Assembly (NCBI RefSeq): GCF_000284255.1
Contig: NC_017075.1
Span: 4,960,001-5,024,000, forward strand
Direction of reading: 5' to 3'
DNA length: 64,000 nucleotides
Origin: Rubrivivax gelatinosus IL144
Lineage (GTDB): Bacteria > Pseudomonadota > Gammaproteobacteria > Burkholderiales > Burkholderiaceae_C
The translations under genes were made by a program, and so were the position numbers. Below are positions 35,681 through 46,912 of this stretch, piece after piece. The notes beneath the pieces are model-generated. The model was not told where the DNA came from, searched no databases, and was given only the letters and a program-made list of their open reading frames with translations. Within the stretch, counting starts at the first letter, position 1, and every line of letters starts with the position of its first letter.

Positions 35681-37803
35681 CGCCGGGCCACCTTCTGGAC
35701 GTCGGATGCGGCGCCGGCCGGCGGCGCCAGGGCCGGCACGGGGGCCGGGTCACGGCGTGGCGGCGCCGACGGGGCCGGCGCCGGCGGCGCGGCGGCCAGC
35801 GTGGCGGCCGCGGACGCGGCCGACGCCGCAGCGTCGACGGCGGCCGGCGTCTGGCCCGGCAGCGGCACGTCGGCGGCGCGGCGCGGCGTGCCGATCGGCG
35901 GCCCGGAGCGGCCGCCGCGCAGCGCCGCCAGGTCTTCCTCGCTCGGGTACTGGCCGAGCAGCAGGTAGTCGATGACGCGGCGCGCGATCGGCGCCGCCGA
36001 CGCGGCGCCGAAGCCGGCGTTCTCGACGATCACCGCCAGCGCCACGCGCGGCGCCTCCATCGGCGCCAGCGCGGTGTACAGCGCGTGGTCGCGCTTGTGC
36101 TCCTCGAGCTTGGCGGCGTTGTACTTCTCGTTGGAGCGGATCGTCACCGCCTGCGCGGTGCCGGTCTTGCCGCCGCTGGTGTACGGCGCGCCGGCGAACG
36201 CGCCGGCACCGGTGCCTTCCTGCACGACGCCCTGCAGCGCGCGCATCACCACCGCGACGTTCTCGGGCTTGAGCGGCAGGGGCTCACGCGGCTTGGCCGC
36301 GACCTGGCGCCGCTCGCGCGTGATGACGTCCTCGACCTCGCGCACCAGGTGCGGCGTGTAGCGCTGGCCGCCGGAAGCCAGCGTCGCCATCGCGTTGGCC
36401 ATCTGCAGCATCGTGAAGTTGTTGTAGCCCTGGCCGATGCCCAGCGAGATCGTCTCGCCGGCATACCAGCGCTGCTGCTCCGGGCGCTTGTAGGTCTTGC
36501 GCTTCCACTCGGTGGACGGCAGCACGCCGGTGACCTCGCCTTCGAGGTCGATGCCGGTGCGCTGGCCGAAGCCGAACGGCGCCATCATGTCGTGGATCAG
36601 GTCCACGCCCATGTCGTTGGCCAGCGAATAGAAGTAGACGTTGCTGGACTTGACGATCGCCCGGTGCATGTCCACCGGCCCGAGCGCGATGTCGCCGTGG
36701 CTGCGGAAGGTGTGGTTGCCGAAGGTCCAGCTCGCGTTGTCCTGGATGACCAGCGAAGCGCTGCGTTTGCCCGACTGCAGCGCGTTGATCGCCATGAACG
36801 GCTTGTAGGTCGAGCCCGGCGGGTAGGTGCCGCGCAGGGCGCGGTTCAGCAGCGGCCGGTCGATGCTCTCGTTGAGCTCCTTCCAGCTCTCGACGTCGAT
36901 GCCGTCGACGAACAGGTTGGGGTCGAAGGTCGGCTTGCTGACGAAGGCCAGGATCTCGCCGTTGCGCGGGTCGATCGCCACCAGCGCGCCGCGGCGGTCG
37001 CCGAACATCTGCTCGACCAGCGCCTGCAGCTTGATGTCGATGGACAGCACGAGCTTGTTGCCCGGCGTCGGCGGATGGCTGTCCAGGCGGCGCACGGCGC
37101 GGCCGTTGGCGCTGGTCTCCACCTCCTCGAAGCCGGTGGTGCCGTGCAGCTCCTGCTCGTAGCTCTGCTCCAGGCCGAGCTTGCCGATGTACTCGGTGCC
37201 GCGGTAGTTGTCCTGCTGCTCCTCGGGCCAGTCGGACATGGCCTTCTTCTCGGCCTGGTTGATGCGGCCGATGTAGCCCAGCAGGTGGCTGCCGACTTCG
37301 CCCAGCGGGTACTGGCGGAACAGCCGCGCCTTGACGTCGACGCCGGGGAAGCGGAAGCGCTGCGCGATGAAGCGCGCGACCTCCTCGTCGCTCAGCTTGG
37401 TGCGGATCGGCAAGGAGTCGAAGCCCTTGCTCTCCTCCATCTGGCGCTTGAAGCGGCGGCGGTCGCGCGGCTGGATCTCGACGTAGCGGCCGAGCTGGTC
37501 GATCAGCTCGTCGAGGTCGACGTCGCCGATGCGCGAGGGCGTGATCTCCAGCGTGTAGGCCGAGTAGTTGGTGGCCAGCACGACGCCGTTGCGGTCGACG
37601 ATCAGGCCGCGGTTGGGCACGATCGGCACGATGGCGATGCGGTTGTTCTCGGCCTGCGTCGCCAGCTCGTCGTGGCGCACGACCTGCAGGTAGACGAGCC
37701 GCGTCGTCAGCAGCCCGAAGGCGACGAGCACGAAGGCCGCGGCCGCGAACAAGCGGGCGCGAAAGCGCCCGAGTTCGAGCTCGAGGTCCTTGATCTCGGT
37801 CAC
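35677..37803 (-). CDS. mrdA: Penicillin-binding protein 2
   Basis: The elongasome transpeptidase partner of RodA. The 708-residue protein has an N-terminal membrane anchor (about 18-38), the pedestal domain, and a transpeptidase domain with S-T-Y-K (catalytic Ser in P-G-S-T-Y-K-P-F), S-S-N in the second motif and K-T-G in G-G-K-T-G-T-A. The last 85 residues or so are an unusual low-complexity tail rich in Ala and Pro, beyond the normal end of PBP2 and presumably disordered in the periplasm. The start is GTG 37803, forced by its GTGA overlap with mreD. Confidence 0.96.
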   Translation of the reverse strand: MTEIKDLELELGRFRARLFAAAAFVLVAFGLLTTRLVYLQVVRHDELATQAENNRIAIVPIVPNRGLIVDRNGVVLATNYSAYTLEITPSRIGDVDLDELIDQLGRYVEIQPRDRRRFKRQMEESKGFDSLPIRTKLSDEEVARFIAQRFRFPGVDVKARLFRQYPLGEVGSHLLGYIGRINQAEKKAMSDWPEEQQDNYRGTEYIGKLGLEQSYEQELHGTTGFEEVETSANGRAVRRLDSHPPTPGNKLVLSIDIKLQALVEQMFGDRRGALVAIDPRNGEILAFVSKPTFDPNLFVDGIDVESWKELNESIDRPLLNRALRGTYPPGSTYKPFMAINALQSGKRSASLVIQDNASWTFGNHTFRSHGDIALGPVDMHRAIVKSSNVYFYSLANDMGVDLIHDMMAPFGFGQRTGIDLEGEVTGVLPSTEWKRKTYKRPEQQRWYAGETISLGIGQGYNNFTMLQMANAMATLASGGQRYTPHLVREVEDVITRERRQVAAKPREPLPLKPENVAVVMRALQGVVQEGTGAGAFAGAPYTSGGKTGTAQAVTIRSNEKYNAAKLEEHKRDHALYTALAPMEAPRVALAVIVENAGFGAASAAPIARRVIDYLLLGQYPSEEDLAALRGGRSGPPIGTPRRAADVPLPGQTPAAVDAAASAASAAATLAAAPPAPAPSAPPRRDPAPVPALAPPAGAASDVQKVARR

Positions 37804-38321
37804 AGCGGCCGATTCTCGTCCGGATCCGGCGCGCGGCGCTGCGGCGCCAGCAGGGCGATCGTGACGAGCGGCCAGGCGAGCGCCTCGATCACCGGCGCGA
37901 GGAACATCCACCAGCCCGGGAACATGCCGCCGGCGGCCAGGCCCACGAGCAGCGACACCAGGTGCGCGGCGAAGAACAGCGGCGCGATCTGCAGCGCCTG
38001 CTCGACGACGCCGAACCACAGCAGCCGGCGGTGCGCGCTGATGGCGGCATAGGCGAGCAGCGAATACGCCAGCGCATGCTGGCCGAGCAGCGCGCCCTGG
38101 TGCACGTCCAGCAGCAGGCCGAAGCAGAAGCCGAGGCCGACGCCGACACGCCGCGGCTGGTGCACGGTCCAGAACACCAGCACCACGGCCAGCAGGTCCG
38201 GCAGCGCCGGGTGGCGGCCGAAGGGCAGCAGCATGAAGGCGAAAGCCAGCAGCAGCGTCAGCGCGATGAAGAAGGGGTTGACCGGCAGCAGCAGCTGGTC
38301 GGACCCGCGCGGCATGATCAT
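37800..38321 (-). CDS. mreD: Rod-shape-determining protein MreD
   Basis: A 173-residue inner-membrane component of the elongasome that connects MreC to other morphogenetic proteins. It has five to six hydrophobic helices and the family motif G-L-G-F-C-F-G-L-L-L-D in the middle. MreD is poorly conserved, so the call rests as much on its place between mreC and mrdA as on sequence. It overlaps both neighbours by 4 bp (ATGA with mreC, GTGA with mrdA). Confidence 0.93.
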   Translation of the reverse strand: MIMPRGSDQLLLPVNPFFIALTLLLAFAFMLLPFGRHPALPDLLAVVLVFWTVHQPRRVGVGLGFCFGLLLDVHQGALLGQHALAYSLLAYAAISAHRRLLWFGVVEQALQIAPLFFAAHLVSLLVGLAAGGMFPGWWMFLAPVIEALAWPLVTIALLAPQRRAPDPDENRPL

Positions 38322-39235
38322 TTGCGCCCGCTCCCGCGCCGTGGCGCGACCTCGGGCGTGGTCGGCGCCGGGTCCGGCCGCGGCGGCAGCTGCGCCGCCA
38401 GCGGCTCGAGCACCAGCACGTGGCGCACGCCGTCGCCGCGTGCGCTCGGCGTCAGCCTGATGCGCGCGAACCCGGACTCCGAGCGCCGCTCGACCGACAT
38501 CACCTTGGCCACCGGCAGCCCCCCCGGATAGACGCCGTCGACGCCGCTGGTCTGCAGCTCGTCGCCGACACGCACGTCGTCGTTGGCCGAGGTGAAACGC
38601 AGCTCCATGCCGCCGCTGACGCCGAACGCGGCGCCGCGCTGCTGGGTGCGCACGTTGAGCACCGGGATCGCCGCGTCCTTGTCGACCAGCAGCGTCACTT
38701 CGGAGGTCAGCGCGAAGACACGCGTCACCTGGCCGAGCACGCCGTCCTGGTTGACCACCGGCGAGCCGGCGGCGACGCCCTGGGCCTGGCCGCGGTCGAT
38801 GACGACCTTGCGCGAATACGGGTCGGCGGCCTCGTACAGCACCTCGGCGGCCTGCGAGCGCACCGACAGCGCGGGCTTGAGTTCGAGCAGCGCGCGCAGC
38901 TGGTTGTTCTCGGCGGCCAGCGCGCCGGCGCGCGCCAGCTTGTCGGCGTTGCCGGCGAGCTGCTGCAGCGCCTCGCGCTCGGCGGCGCGTGCGGCTTCCA
39001 GGCCGCGCAGGTAGTCGGCGCCGCCGAAGACGAGTTCCACCGGCACCGCCAGCGCACGCTGCACCGGCAGCAGCACGAAGGCGATCGCCTCGCGCACCGG
39101 CCCGGCGATGTGCAGCCGCGCGTCGGCCACCATCAGGAAGAAGGCCAGCGCGGCGAAGAAGACGAGCTTGGTGAGCGCCGAGGTGCCCTGGCGGAAGAAA
39201 GGCGGCGGCGTGCGGTCGAGCGTACCGAGCGGCAT
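38318..39235 (-). CDS. mreC: Cell-shape protein MreC
   Basis: A 305-residue bitopic protein. Residues about 20-42 are the single membrane helix, 75-110 an Ala/Glu/Leu coiled coil that mediates dimerisation, and 120-275 the paired beta-barrel domain with V-V-I-D-R-G-Q-A-Q-G-V-A-A-G-S-P-V-V and D-G-V-L-G-Q-V. A Pro-rich tail follows. MreC scaffolds PBP2/RodA to MreB filaments. It lies 86 bp downstream of mreB, with a 4-bp overlap into mreD. Confidence 0.96.
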   Translation of the reverse strand: MPLGTLDRTPPPFFRQGTSALTKLVFFAALAFFLMVADARLHIAGPVREAIAFVLLPVQRALAVPVELVFGGADYLRGLEAARAAEREALQQLAGNADKLARAGALAAENNQLRALLELKPALSVRSQAAEVLYEAADPYSRKVVIDRGQAQGVAAGSPVVNQDGVLGQVTRVFALTSEVTLLVDKDAAIPVLNVRTQQRGAAFGVSGGMELRFTSANDDVRVGDELQTSGVDGVYPGGLPVAKVMSVERRSESGFARIRLTPSARGDGVRHVLVLEPLAAQLPPRPDPAPTTPEVAPRRGSGRK

Positions 39236-39321
39236 GGCGGCTCGCGGCGGGTCAGGACAGGCGGCGCGCGCCCGACGGCCGGCCGGCCGTGCGAGGACAC
39301 GCGTCGCAGGGGTTCACGCCG

Positions 39322-40449
<1,128 letters not shown>

Positions 40450-40479
40450 CTACCGACGAGGCATGTGGGGTAACCATAG

Positions 40480-40485
40480 ATAATA
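40480..40485 (-). promoter_or_regulatory. TATTAT -10 box, candidate mreB promoter
   Basis: TATTAT on the minus strand lies about 115 bases before mreB. The -35 at 17-bp spacing is only GGCAAG, inside a palindrome. The same site reads GATAAT on the plus strand and may overlap a divergent gatC promoter. Confidence 0.4.
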
Positions 40486-40502
40486 CCTGATCGCCCCCCG
40501 CG

Positions 40503-40518
40503 CTTGCCCTTGGGCAAG
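40503..40518. repeat. Perfect inverted repeat CTTGCCC-TT-GGGCAAG ahead of gatC
   Basis: The 7-bp arms around TT lie 21 bp upstream of the gatC ATG and over the -35 region of the candidate mreB promoter. It could be a DNA operator serving both directions or a small RNA hairpin in the gatC leader. There is no T tract for a terminator. Confidence 0.5.
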
Positions 40519-40539
40519 TGCTCATTTGCACCTGTTTCC

Positions 40540-40839
40540 ATGGCCCTCACACCGCAGGACGTGAGCCGCATCGCGCATCTGGCGCGGCTCGAGCTTCAGC
40601 CCGACGAAGAGCAGCGCATGCTCGCGCAGCTCAATGACTTCTTCGGCATCGTCGAGAAGATGAGCGCGGTCGACACCAGCGGCGTCGAGCCGCTTTACAC
40701 GCCGCTGTCGGCGGTGCAGGACGTCGCGCTGCGCCTGCGCGAAGACCGCGTCACCGAGAGCAACGAGCGCGAGGCCAACCAGCAGAGCGCGCCGGCCGTC
40801 GAGGACGGCCTGTTCCTCGTGCCGAAGGTGATCGAATGA
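40540..40839 (+). CDS. gatC: Asp-tRNA(Asn)/Glu-tRNA(Gln) amidotransferase subunit C
   Basis: The 99-residue stabilising subunit of the GatCAB complex that converts Glu-tRNA(Gln) or Asp-tRNA(Asn) to the amidated form. It begins [17 protein letters not shown] and ends [11 protein letters not shown], both characteristic. ATG 40540 is chosen over an in-frame upstream ATG that would precede the palindrome. Its stop overlaps gatA by 4 bp. Confidence 0.97.
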   Translation: MALTPQDVSRIAHLARLELQPDEEQRMLAQLNDFFGIVEKMSAVDTSGVEPLYTPLSAVQDVALRLREDRVTESNEREANQQSAPAVEDGLFLVPKVIE

Positions 40840-42323
40840 GCACCGCCTTCGACCGGCTGGGCGTCGCCGAAACCGCCCGCGCGCTGCGCGCCAAGCAGTT
40901 CTCCAGCGTCGAACTCGTGCAGGCGCTGCTGGCGCGCGCCGACGCGCAACGTTCGCTCGGCGCCTTCCTGTCGCTCGACGCCGAGGGCGCGCTGGCCGCC
41001 GCGCGTGCCGCCGACGCCGCGCTCGCCGCCGGCGACGCGCCGGTGCTGGCCGGCGTGCCGATCGCGCACAAGGACATCTTCGTCACGAAGGACCAGCCCA
41101 GCACCGCCGGCTCGAAGATGCTGGCCGGCTACCGCAGCCCCTTCGACGCCACCGTCGTCGCGCGGCTGAAGGCCGCCGGCACGGTGACGCTGGGCAAGCT
41201 CAACTGCGACGAGTTCGCGATGGGCTCGGCCAACGAGAACTCGGCCTACGGCGCGGTGCACAACCCCTGGGACACGACGCGCGTGCCCGGCGGCTCGTCG
41301 GGCGGCTCCGCCGCCGCGGTCGCCGCGCGCCTGGTGGCCGCGGCCACCGGCACCGACACCGGCGGCTCGATCCGCCAGCCGTCCAGCTTCTGCGGCATCA
41401 CCGGCATCAAGCCGACCTATGGCGTGTGCTCGCGCTACGGCATGATCGCCTTCGCCTCCAGCCTGGACCAGGCCGGGCCGATGGCACGTTCGGCCGAAGA
41501 CTGCGCGCTGCTGCTGTCGGCGATGAGCGGTTTCGACGAACGCGACGCGACCAGCGCCGAACGCCCGCCGCAGGACTACCACGCCCAGATGCTCGCCGCG
41601 CGCGACGGCGCCAGCGCCGCACGCCCGCTCGAGGGCCTGCGCATCGGCCTGCCACGCGAGTTCTTCCCCGAGGCCCTGTCGGCCGACGTCGCCGCCGCGG
41701 TGCGCGGCGCGCTCGCCGAGCTGGAGAAGCTGGGCGCGACGCTGGTCGACGTCAGCCTGCCGCGCACCGAGCTGTCGATCCCGGTCTACTACATCATCGC
41801 CCCGGCCGAAGCGAGCTCGAACCTGTCGCGCTTCGACGGCGTGAAGTTCGGCCACCGCGCAGCGGAGTACACCGACCTGCTCGACATGTACAAGAAGACG
41901 CGCGCCGAGGGCTTCGGTCCCGAGGTCAAGCGCCGCATCATGATCGGCACCTACGTGCTGAGCCACGGCTACTACGACGCCTACTACCTGCAGGCGCAGA
42001 AGCTGCGCCGCATGATCGCCGACGACTTCCAGGCCGCCTTCCGCGACTGCGACCTGATCGCCGGCCCGGTGGCGCCGACCGTCGCCTGGCAGCTCGGCGA
42101 ACAGGGCGACCCGCTGCAGGCCTACCTGGCCGACATCTTCACGCTGCCGGCCAGCCTGGCCGGCCTGCCGGGCATGAGCGTGCCGGCCGGCACCGGCGCG
42201 CACGGCATGCCGGTCGGTCTGCAGCTGATCGGCAACTACTTCGACGAAGGCCGGCTGCTGCACGCCGCGCACGCGCTGCAGCAATCGACCGACTTCCACA
42301 CCCGTGCCCCGGCCGGGATCTGA
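40836..42323 (+). CDS. gatA: Asp-tRNA(Asn)/Glu-tRNA(Gln) amidotransferase subunit A
   Basis: The glutaminase/amidase subunit of GatCAB, releasing ammonia from Gln. The 495-residue amidase-signature protein has the catalytic Lys in V-P-I-A-H-K-D, the Gly/Ser-rich [12 protein letters not shown], and the nucleophile Ser in D-T-G-G-S-I-R-Q-P. The length is typical. The ATG overlaps the gatC stop (ATGA), and gatB follows after 4 bp, so all three subunits come from one transcript. Confidence 0.98.
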   Translation: MSTAFDRLGVAETARALRAKQFSSVELVQALLARADAQRSLGAFLSLDAEGALAAARAADAALAAGDAPVLAGVPIAHKDIFVTKDQPSTAGSKMLAGYRSPFDATVVARLKAAGTVTLGKLNCDEFAMGSANENSAYGAVHNPWDTTRVPGGSSGGSAAAVAARLVAAATGTDTGGSIRQPSSFCGITGIKPTYGVCSRYGMIAFASSLDQAGPMARSAEDCALLLSAMSGFDERDATSAERPPQDYHAQMLAARDGASAARPLEGLRIGLPREFFPEALSADVAAAVRGALAELEKLGATLVDVSLPRTELSIPVYYIIAPAEASSNLSRFDGVKFGHRAAEYTDLLDMYKKTRAEGFGPEVKRRIMIGTYVLSHGYYDAYYLQAQKLRRMIADDFQAAFRDCDLIAGPVAPTVAWQLGEQGDPLQAYLADIFTLPASLAGLPGMSVPAGTGAHGMPVGLQLIGNYFDEGRLLHAAHALQQSTDFHTRAPAGI

Positions 42324-42327
42324 TCCG

Positions 42328-43779
<1,452 letters not shown>

Positions 43780-43797
43780 ACGCGGCGGGCCGGCGCC

Positions 43798-44487
43798 TCA
43801 GCGCGCCGGTGCCGACGAGGTCTCGGCCGGCATCGGCCCCAGCGTGCCGGGCCGCGCGCCGGCCCAGAGCCGGCGCAGACGCTCGAGTTCGGCGTCGTAG
43901 AGCTTGTTGATGCGCACCAACTCGGCTTCCTGGTTGGCCATCGCCGCACGCTGGGCCTCGGTGGCCGCGTCGTTGGCGTCCATGGCCTGGCGCAGCTTGG
44001 GCGGCAGCGGCTTGCCCGGGTAGAACTCGGCTTCGTCGAGCAGCGGCTTGCGCTCCGAGGCGAGCAGCTTCAGACGCTGCTCCGAGGCCCGGATCGCGAC
44101 GCGCACCGTCTCCAGCGCGCTCTCCCGCGCGCGCTGGTGCGTGTCTTCGTTCGGGTAGCGCACCATCAGGTTGCGGTCGCGCCGCGCGGCGTCGGCCTGG
44201 GCCGCACGCGCCTCGGCGGCACGGCGCTCGCGGGCCTCGATCTCGGCACGCTCGTCGGCCGTCGGCGTCGGCGGCACGACGCGGCGCAGCGAGCCGTCGC
44301 GGTTGAGCAGGCGCTGCTCGCGCGCGACGCACTCCGGGATCGGCCGGTCCGAGGTGATCTTGCGGCCGCTGTCGTCGACGCAGGTGTAGATGCCGTCGGG
44401 CCCGCGCCCGGATGACGGCTCGGCGGCCACCGCCGTGCAGGCCGCCAGCAGGCAGAGACCGGGAACGAGCCGCCCGCGTCGCGCCAT
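43798..44487 (-). CDS. DUF4124-containing exported protein
   Basis: A 229-residue protein with an N-terminal signal peptide (M-A-R-R-G-R ... A-A-C-T-A-V-A-A). A short DUF4124 segment follows (G-I-Y-T-C-V-D-D-S-G-R-K-I-T-S-D-R-P-I), which has the Y-x-C/W-x-D-x-x-G pattern of that domain. The rest is a long Glu/Arg/Ala helix rich in charged heptads, probably a coiled coil. DUF4124 proteins are common in Burkholderiales and have no established function. The start follows the pyrE stop with no gap, so the two are probably co-transcribed. Confidence 0.82.
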   Translation of the reverse strand: MARRGRLVPGLCLLAACTAVAAEPSSGRGPDGIYTCVDDSGRKITSDRPIPECVAREQRLLNRDGSLRRVVPPTPTADERAEIEARERRAAEARAAQADAARRDRNLMVRYPNEDTHQRARESALETVRVAIRASEQRLKLLASERKPLLDEAEFYPGKPLPPKLRQAMDANDAATEAQRAAMANQEAELVRINKLYDAELERLRRLWAGARPGTLGPMPAETSSAPAR

Positions 44488-45159
44488 TCAGACCCCGTAG
44501 CGTTCGCGATAAGCCTGCACGGCCGGCGCGTACTGCTCGAGTGCGGGGTCGGCGCCGGAGCGCAGGTAGGCCAGCAGGTCGGCGAGCGTGGCGACGGCGA
44601 CGACCTCCAGTCCGAGCTGGGCACGCACCGCCTGCACCGCCGAGAGCTCGGCGTCGCGGCCGTCGGCGTCGGTCGCCTTTTCCTGGCGGTCCAGCGCGAT
44701 CGCCACGCCGCAGGGCGTGGCGCCGGCGGCGCGGATCATCGCGATCGACTCGCGCACCGAGGTGCCGGCGGAGATCACGTCGTCGACGATCAGCACGCGG
44801 CCGGCGACCGGTGCGCCGACCAGCGTGCCGCCTTCGCCGTGGTCCTTGGCTTCCTTGCGGTTGTAGGCGAACGGCACGTTGCGGCCTTCGCGCGCCAGCT
44901 CGATGGCGATCGCCGCGGCCAGCGTGATGCCCTTGTAGGCCGGGCCGAAGAGCATGTCGAACTCGAGCCCGCTGGCCAGCAGCCGGCGTGCATAGAATGA
45001 AGCGAGACGGCCCAGCTTGGCGCCGTCGTCGAACAGCCCGGCATTGAAGAAGTAGGGCGACAGCCGCCCGGCCTTCGTGCGGAACTCGCCGAAGCGCAGC
45101 ACGCCGGCCCCGACCGAGAACTTCACGAAGTCTTGCGCCAGGGCGTCGGGGGCGTTCAT
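44488..45159 (-). CDS. pyrE: Orotate phosphoribosyltransferase
   Basis: Converts orotate and PRPP to OMP in pyrimidine synthesis. The 223-residue protein has the PRPP loop V-L-I-V-D-D-V-I-S-A-G-T-S, a K-G-I-T-L-A-A-A segment, and R-K-E-A-K-D-H-G-E-G-G in the catalytic hood. ATG 45159 has AGGGA 8 bases upstream; ATG 45168 (M-T-S-M) is also in frame but has no properly spaced site. Its 5' end faces that of xth with only 12 bp between start codons. Confidence 0.96.
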   Translation of the reverse strand: MNAPDALAQDFVKFSVGAGVLRFGEFRTKAGRLSPYFFNAGLFDDGAKLGRLASFYARRLLASGLEFDMLFGPAYKGITLAAAIAIELAREGRNVPFAYNRKEAKDHGEGGTLVGAPVAGRVLIVDDVISAGTSVRESIAMIRAAGATPCGVAIALDRQEKATDADGRDAELSAVQAVRAQLGLEVVAVATLADLLAYLRSGADPALEQYAPAVQAYRERYGV

Positions 45160-45171
45160 GGAGGTCATCCC

Positions 45172-45954
45172 TTGGGTTTTCGTCTGGTCACGCTCAACCT
45201 GAACGGCATCCGTTCGGCCGCGAACAAAGGTTTTCTCGATTGGGCCGCAGCTGCGGCCGCAGATTGTATGGGGGTGCAGGAGGTCAAGGCGCAGGCCGCG
45301 GATGTGGCCGGACGCTTCGAACGGGTGGGCGGCCTCGACGGCCACTTCCACTACGCCCAGAAGAAGGGCTACTCGGGCGTCGGTCTGTACACGCGCCACG
45401 AGCCGAGCGACGTCGTCGGCTTCGACGGCGGCGAGTTCGACGCCGAGGGCCGCTGGATCGAACTGCGCTTCGACAAGCCCGGGCGCAAGCTGTCGATCAT
45501 CAGCTGCTATTTCCCCAGCGGCTCCAGCGGCGAGGAACGCCAGGCGGCGAAATACCGTTTCCTCGACCTGCTGCATCCGCACCTGATGGCGTTGAAGGCC
45601 GAACGCGAGTTCATCCTCGTCGGTGACGTCAACATCGCGCACAAGGAAATCGACCTGAAGAACTGGCGCGGCAACCAGAAGAACAGCGGTTTCCTGCCCG
45701 AGGAACGCGCCTGGATGACGCGGCTGCTGGACACCGGCGTCGTCGACGTCTTCCGCCGCCTGAACCCCAACCCCGAGCAGTACACCTGGTGGAGCAACCG
45801 CGGCCAGGCCTGGGCGAAGAACGTGGGCTGGCGTCTGGACTACCACCTGGCGACGCCGGCACTGGCCGAGACGGCACGGCGCGAGCAGATCTTCCTGGCG
45901 CAGCGCTTCTCCGATCATGCGCCGTTGACGATCGATTACGAATTCACGCTCTGA
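45172..45954 (+). CDS. xth: Exodeoxyribonuclease III
   Basis: An AP endonuclease and 3'-5' exonuclease of base-excision repair. The 260-residue protein of the ExoIII/APE1 family shows L-V-T-L-N-L-N-G-I-R-S at the N-terminus, M-G-V-Q-E-V-K with the metal-binding Glu, G-D-V-N-I-A-H in the active site, and Q-R-F-S-D-H-A-P-L with the catalytic His. TTG 45172 is the start: GGAGG lies 8 bases upstream and the protein then begins exactly at the fold. An ATG at 45133 would lie inside pyrE. Confidence 0.95.
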   Translation: MGFRLVTLNLNGIRSAANKGFLDWAAAAAADCMGVQEVKAQAADVAGRFERVGGLDGHFHYAQKKGYSGVGLYTRHEPSDVVGFDGGEFDAEGRWIELRFDKPGRKLSIISCYFPSGSSGEERQAAKYRFLDLLHPHLMALKAEREFILVGDVNIAHKEIDLKNWRGNQKNSGFLPEERAWMTRLLDTGVVDVFRRLNPNPEQYTWWSNRGQAWAKNVGWRLDYHLATPALAETARREQIFLAQRFSDHAPLTIDYEFTL

Positions 45955-46060
45955 GCCAAGACGTGCGGCCGAATACGCTCATTCGGGCGGTGGATACGAT
46001 GCAGGTCAAACAGATAGGGGCACTCGAAGGCAGAATGTAAAGCGCGAACAGAGGCAGGAG

Positions 46061-46079
46061 GCGGGCACGCAGAGCCCGC
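46061..46079 (+). other. Hairpin GCGGGC-N7-GCCCGC between xth and the LuxR gene
   Basis: A 6-bp stem about 110 bases after the xth stop, without a T tract. A second short repeat, CCGAAT-ACGCTC-ATTCGG, is at 45969-45986. They may be weak terminators for xth or parts of the LuxR leader. The rest of this 216-bp gap shows nothing else recognisable. Confidence 0.3.
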
Positions 46080-46170
46080 GCGCATTACCCGCCCATCCGC
46101 ACCGTATCCCTGGGGAGGAAGTCACCGCCTACCCGCAATCGTTTCGAACGACTGACGAAAGGCGATGACC

Positions 46171-46890
46171 ATGCTCGAACGGCAGCCCGCCGCACGCCCC
46201 GCCACGCCACCGCTGTTGCCGCGCTCGATGACCGAGCGCACGCCGACCGGCGGTTGGGCCCGCTGTCTGAGCCTGATGCTCGACGAGATCGACTACGGTC
46301 TTCTGCTGCTCGACACGAACGGCGTCGTGCGCTGGCGCAACGACCGTGCGCTGGCCGAACTCGACGAGGCGCATCCGCTGCAGATCACATCCGGCCGCCT
46401 GGGCGCCCAGTTGCCCGACGACGCTGCACGCCTGGCCACCGCGGTATCCGACGCCGCACAGCGCGGCACGCGCGAGATGCTGACGCTGGGCGCTGGGCGT
46501 CAGCGTGTCACGCTGGCCGTCGTGCCGCTGGCCCCCGACGCCCTCGAGGGCCAGCCGGCGACGATGCTGCTGCTGGGCAAGCGCCAGGTCTGCGAAGACC
46601 TCTCGGTGCGCGGCTTCGCTCGCGCCCACCGCCTGACGCCGGCCGAGACGCGTGTGCTCGAAGCGCTGTGCGCCGGCGTCGCGCCGCAGAAGTTCGCCGA
46701 ACACCAGGGCGTGCGCATCTCCACGGTGCGCACGCAGATCGGCAGCATCCGCGAGAAGACCGGCGCGCGCAGCATCCGCTCGCTGGTACGCATGGTCGCG
46801 CTGCTGCCGCCGATGGTGCCGGCGCTGCGCGGCGTGGTCTTCGAGCCGATGGAACGCTGGCCGCTGGAACGCGCCACCGACGCCGCCTGA
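46171..46890 (+). CDS. LuxR-type transcriptional regulator with PAS-like N-terminus
   Basis: A 239-residue regulator. Residues about 25-140 look like a small PAS-type sensor (D-Y-G-L-L-L-L-D-T-N-G-V-V-R-W-R-N followed by beta strands). Residues about 155-215 form the LuxR HTH: L-T-P-A-E-T-R-V-L-E-A-L-C-A-G, then I-S-T-V-R-T-Q-I and I-R-E-K-T-G-A-R. It has neither an acyl-homoserine-lactone domain nor a receiver, so it is a stand-alone regulator of unknown signal. ATG 46171 is preferred because AAAGG lies 8 bases upstream; ATG 46165 is too close to it. It is convergent with the M48 peptidase gene. Confidence 0.85.
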   Translation: MLERQPAARPATPPLLPRSMTERTPTGGWARCLSLMLDEIDYGLLLLDTNGVVRWRNDRALAELDEAHPLQITSGRLGAQLPDDAARLATAVSDAAQRGTREMLTLGAGRQRVTLAVVPLAPDALEGQPATMLLLGKRQVCEDLSVRGFARAHRLTPAETRVLEALCAGVAPQKFAEHQGVRISTVRTQIGSIREKTGARSIRSLVRMVALLPPMVPALRGVVFEPMERWPLERATDAA

Positions 46891-46912
46891 GGCGGCGGCC
46901 GCTGCCGGCGCG

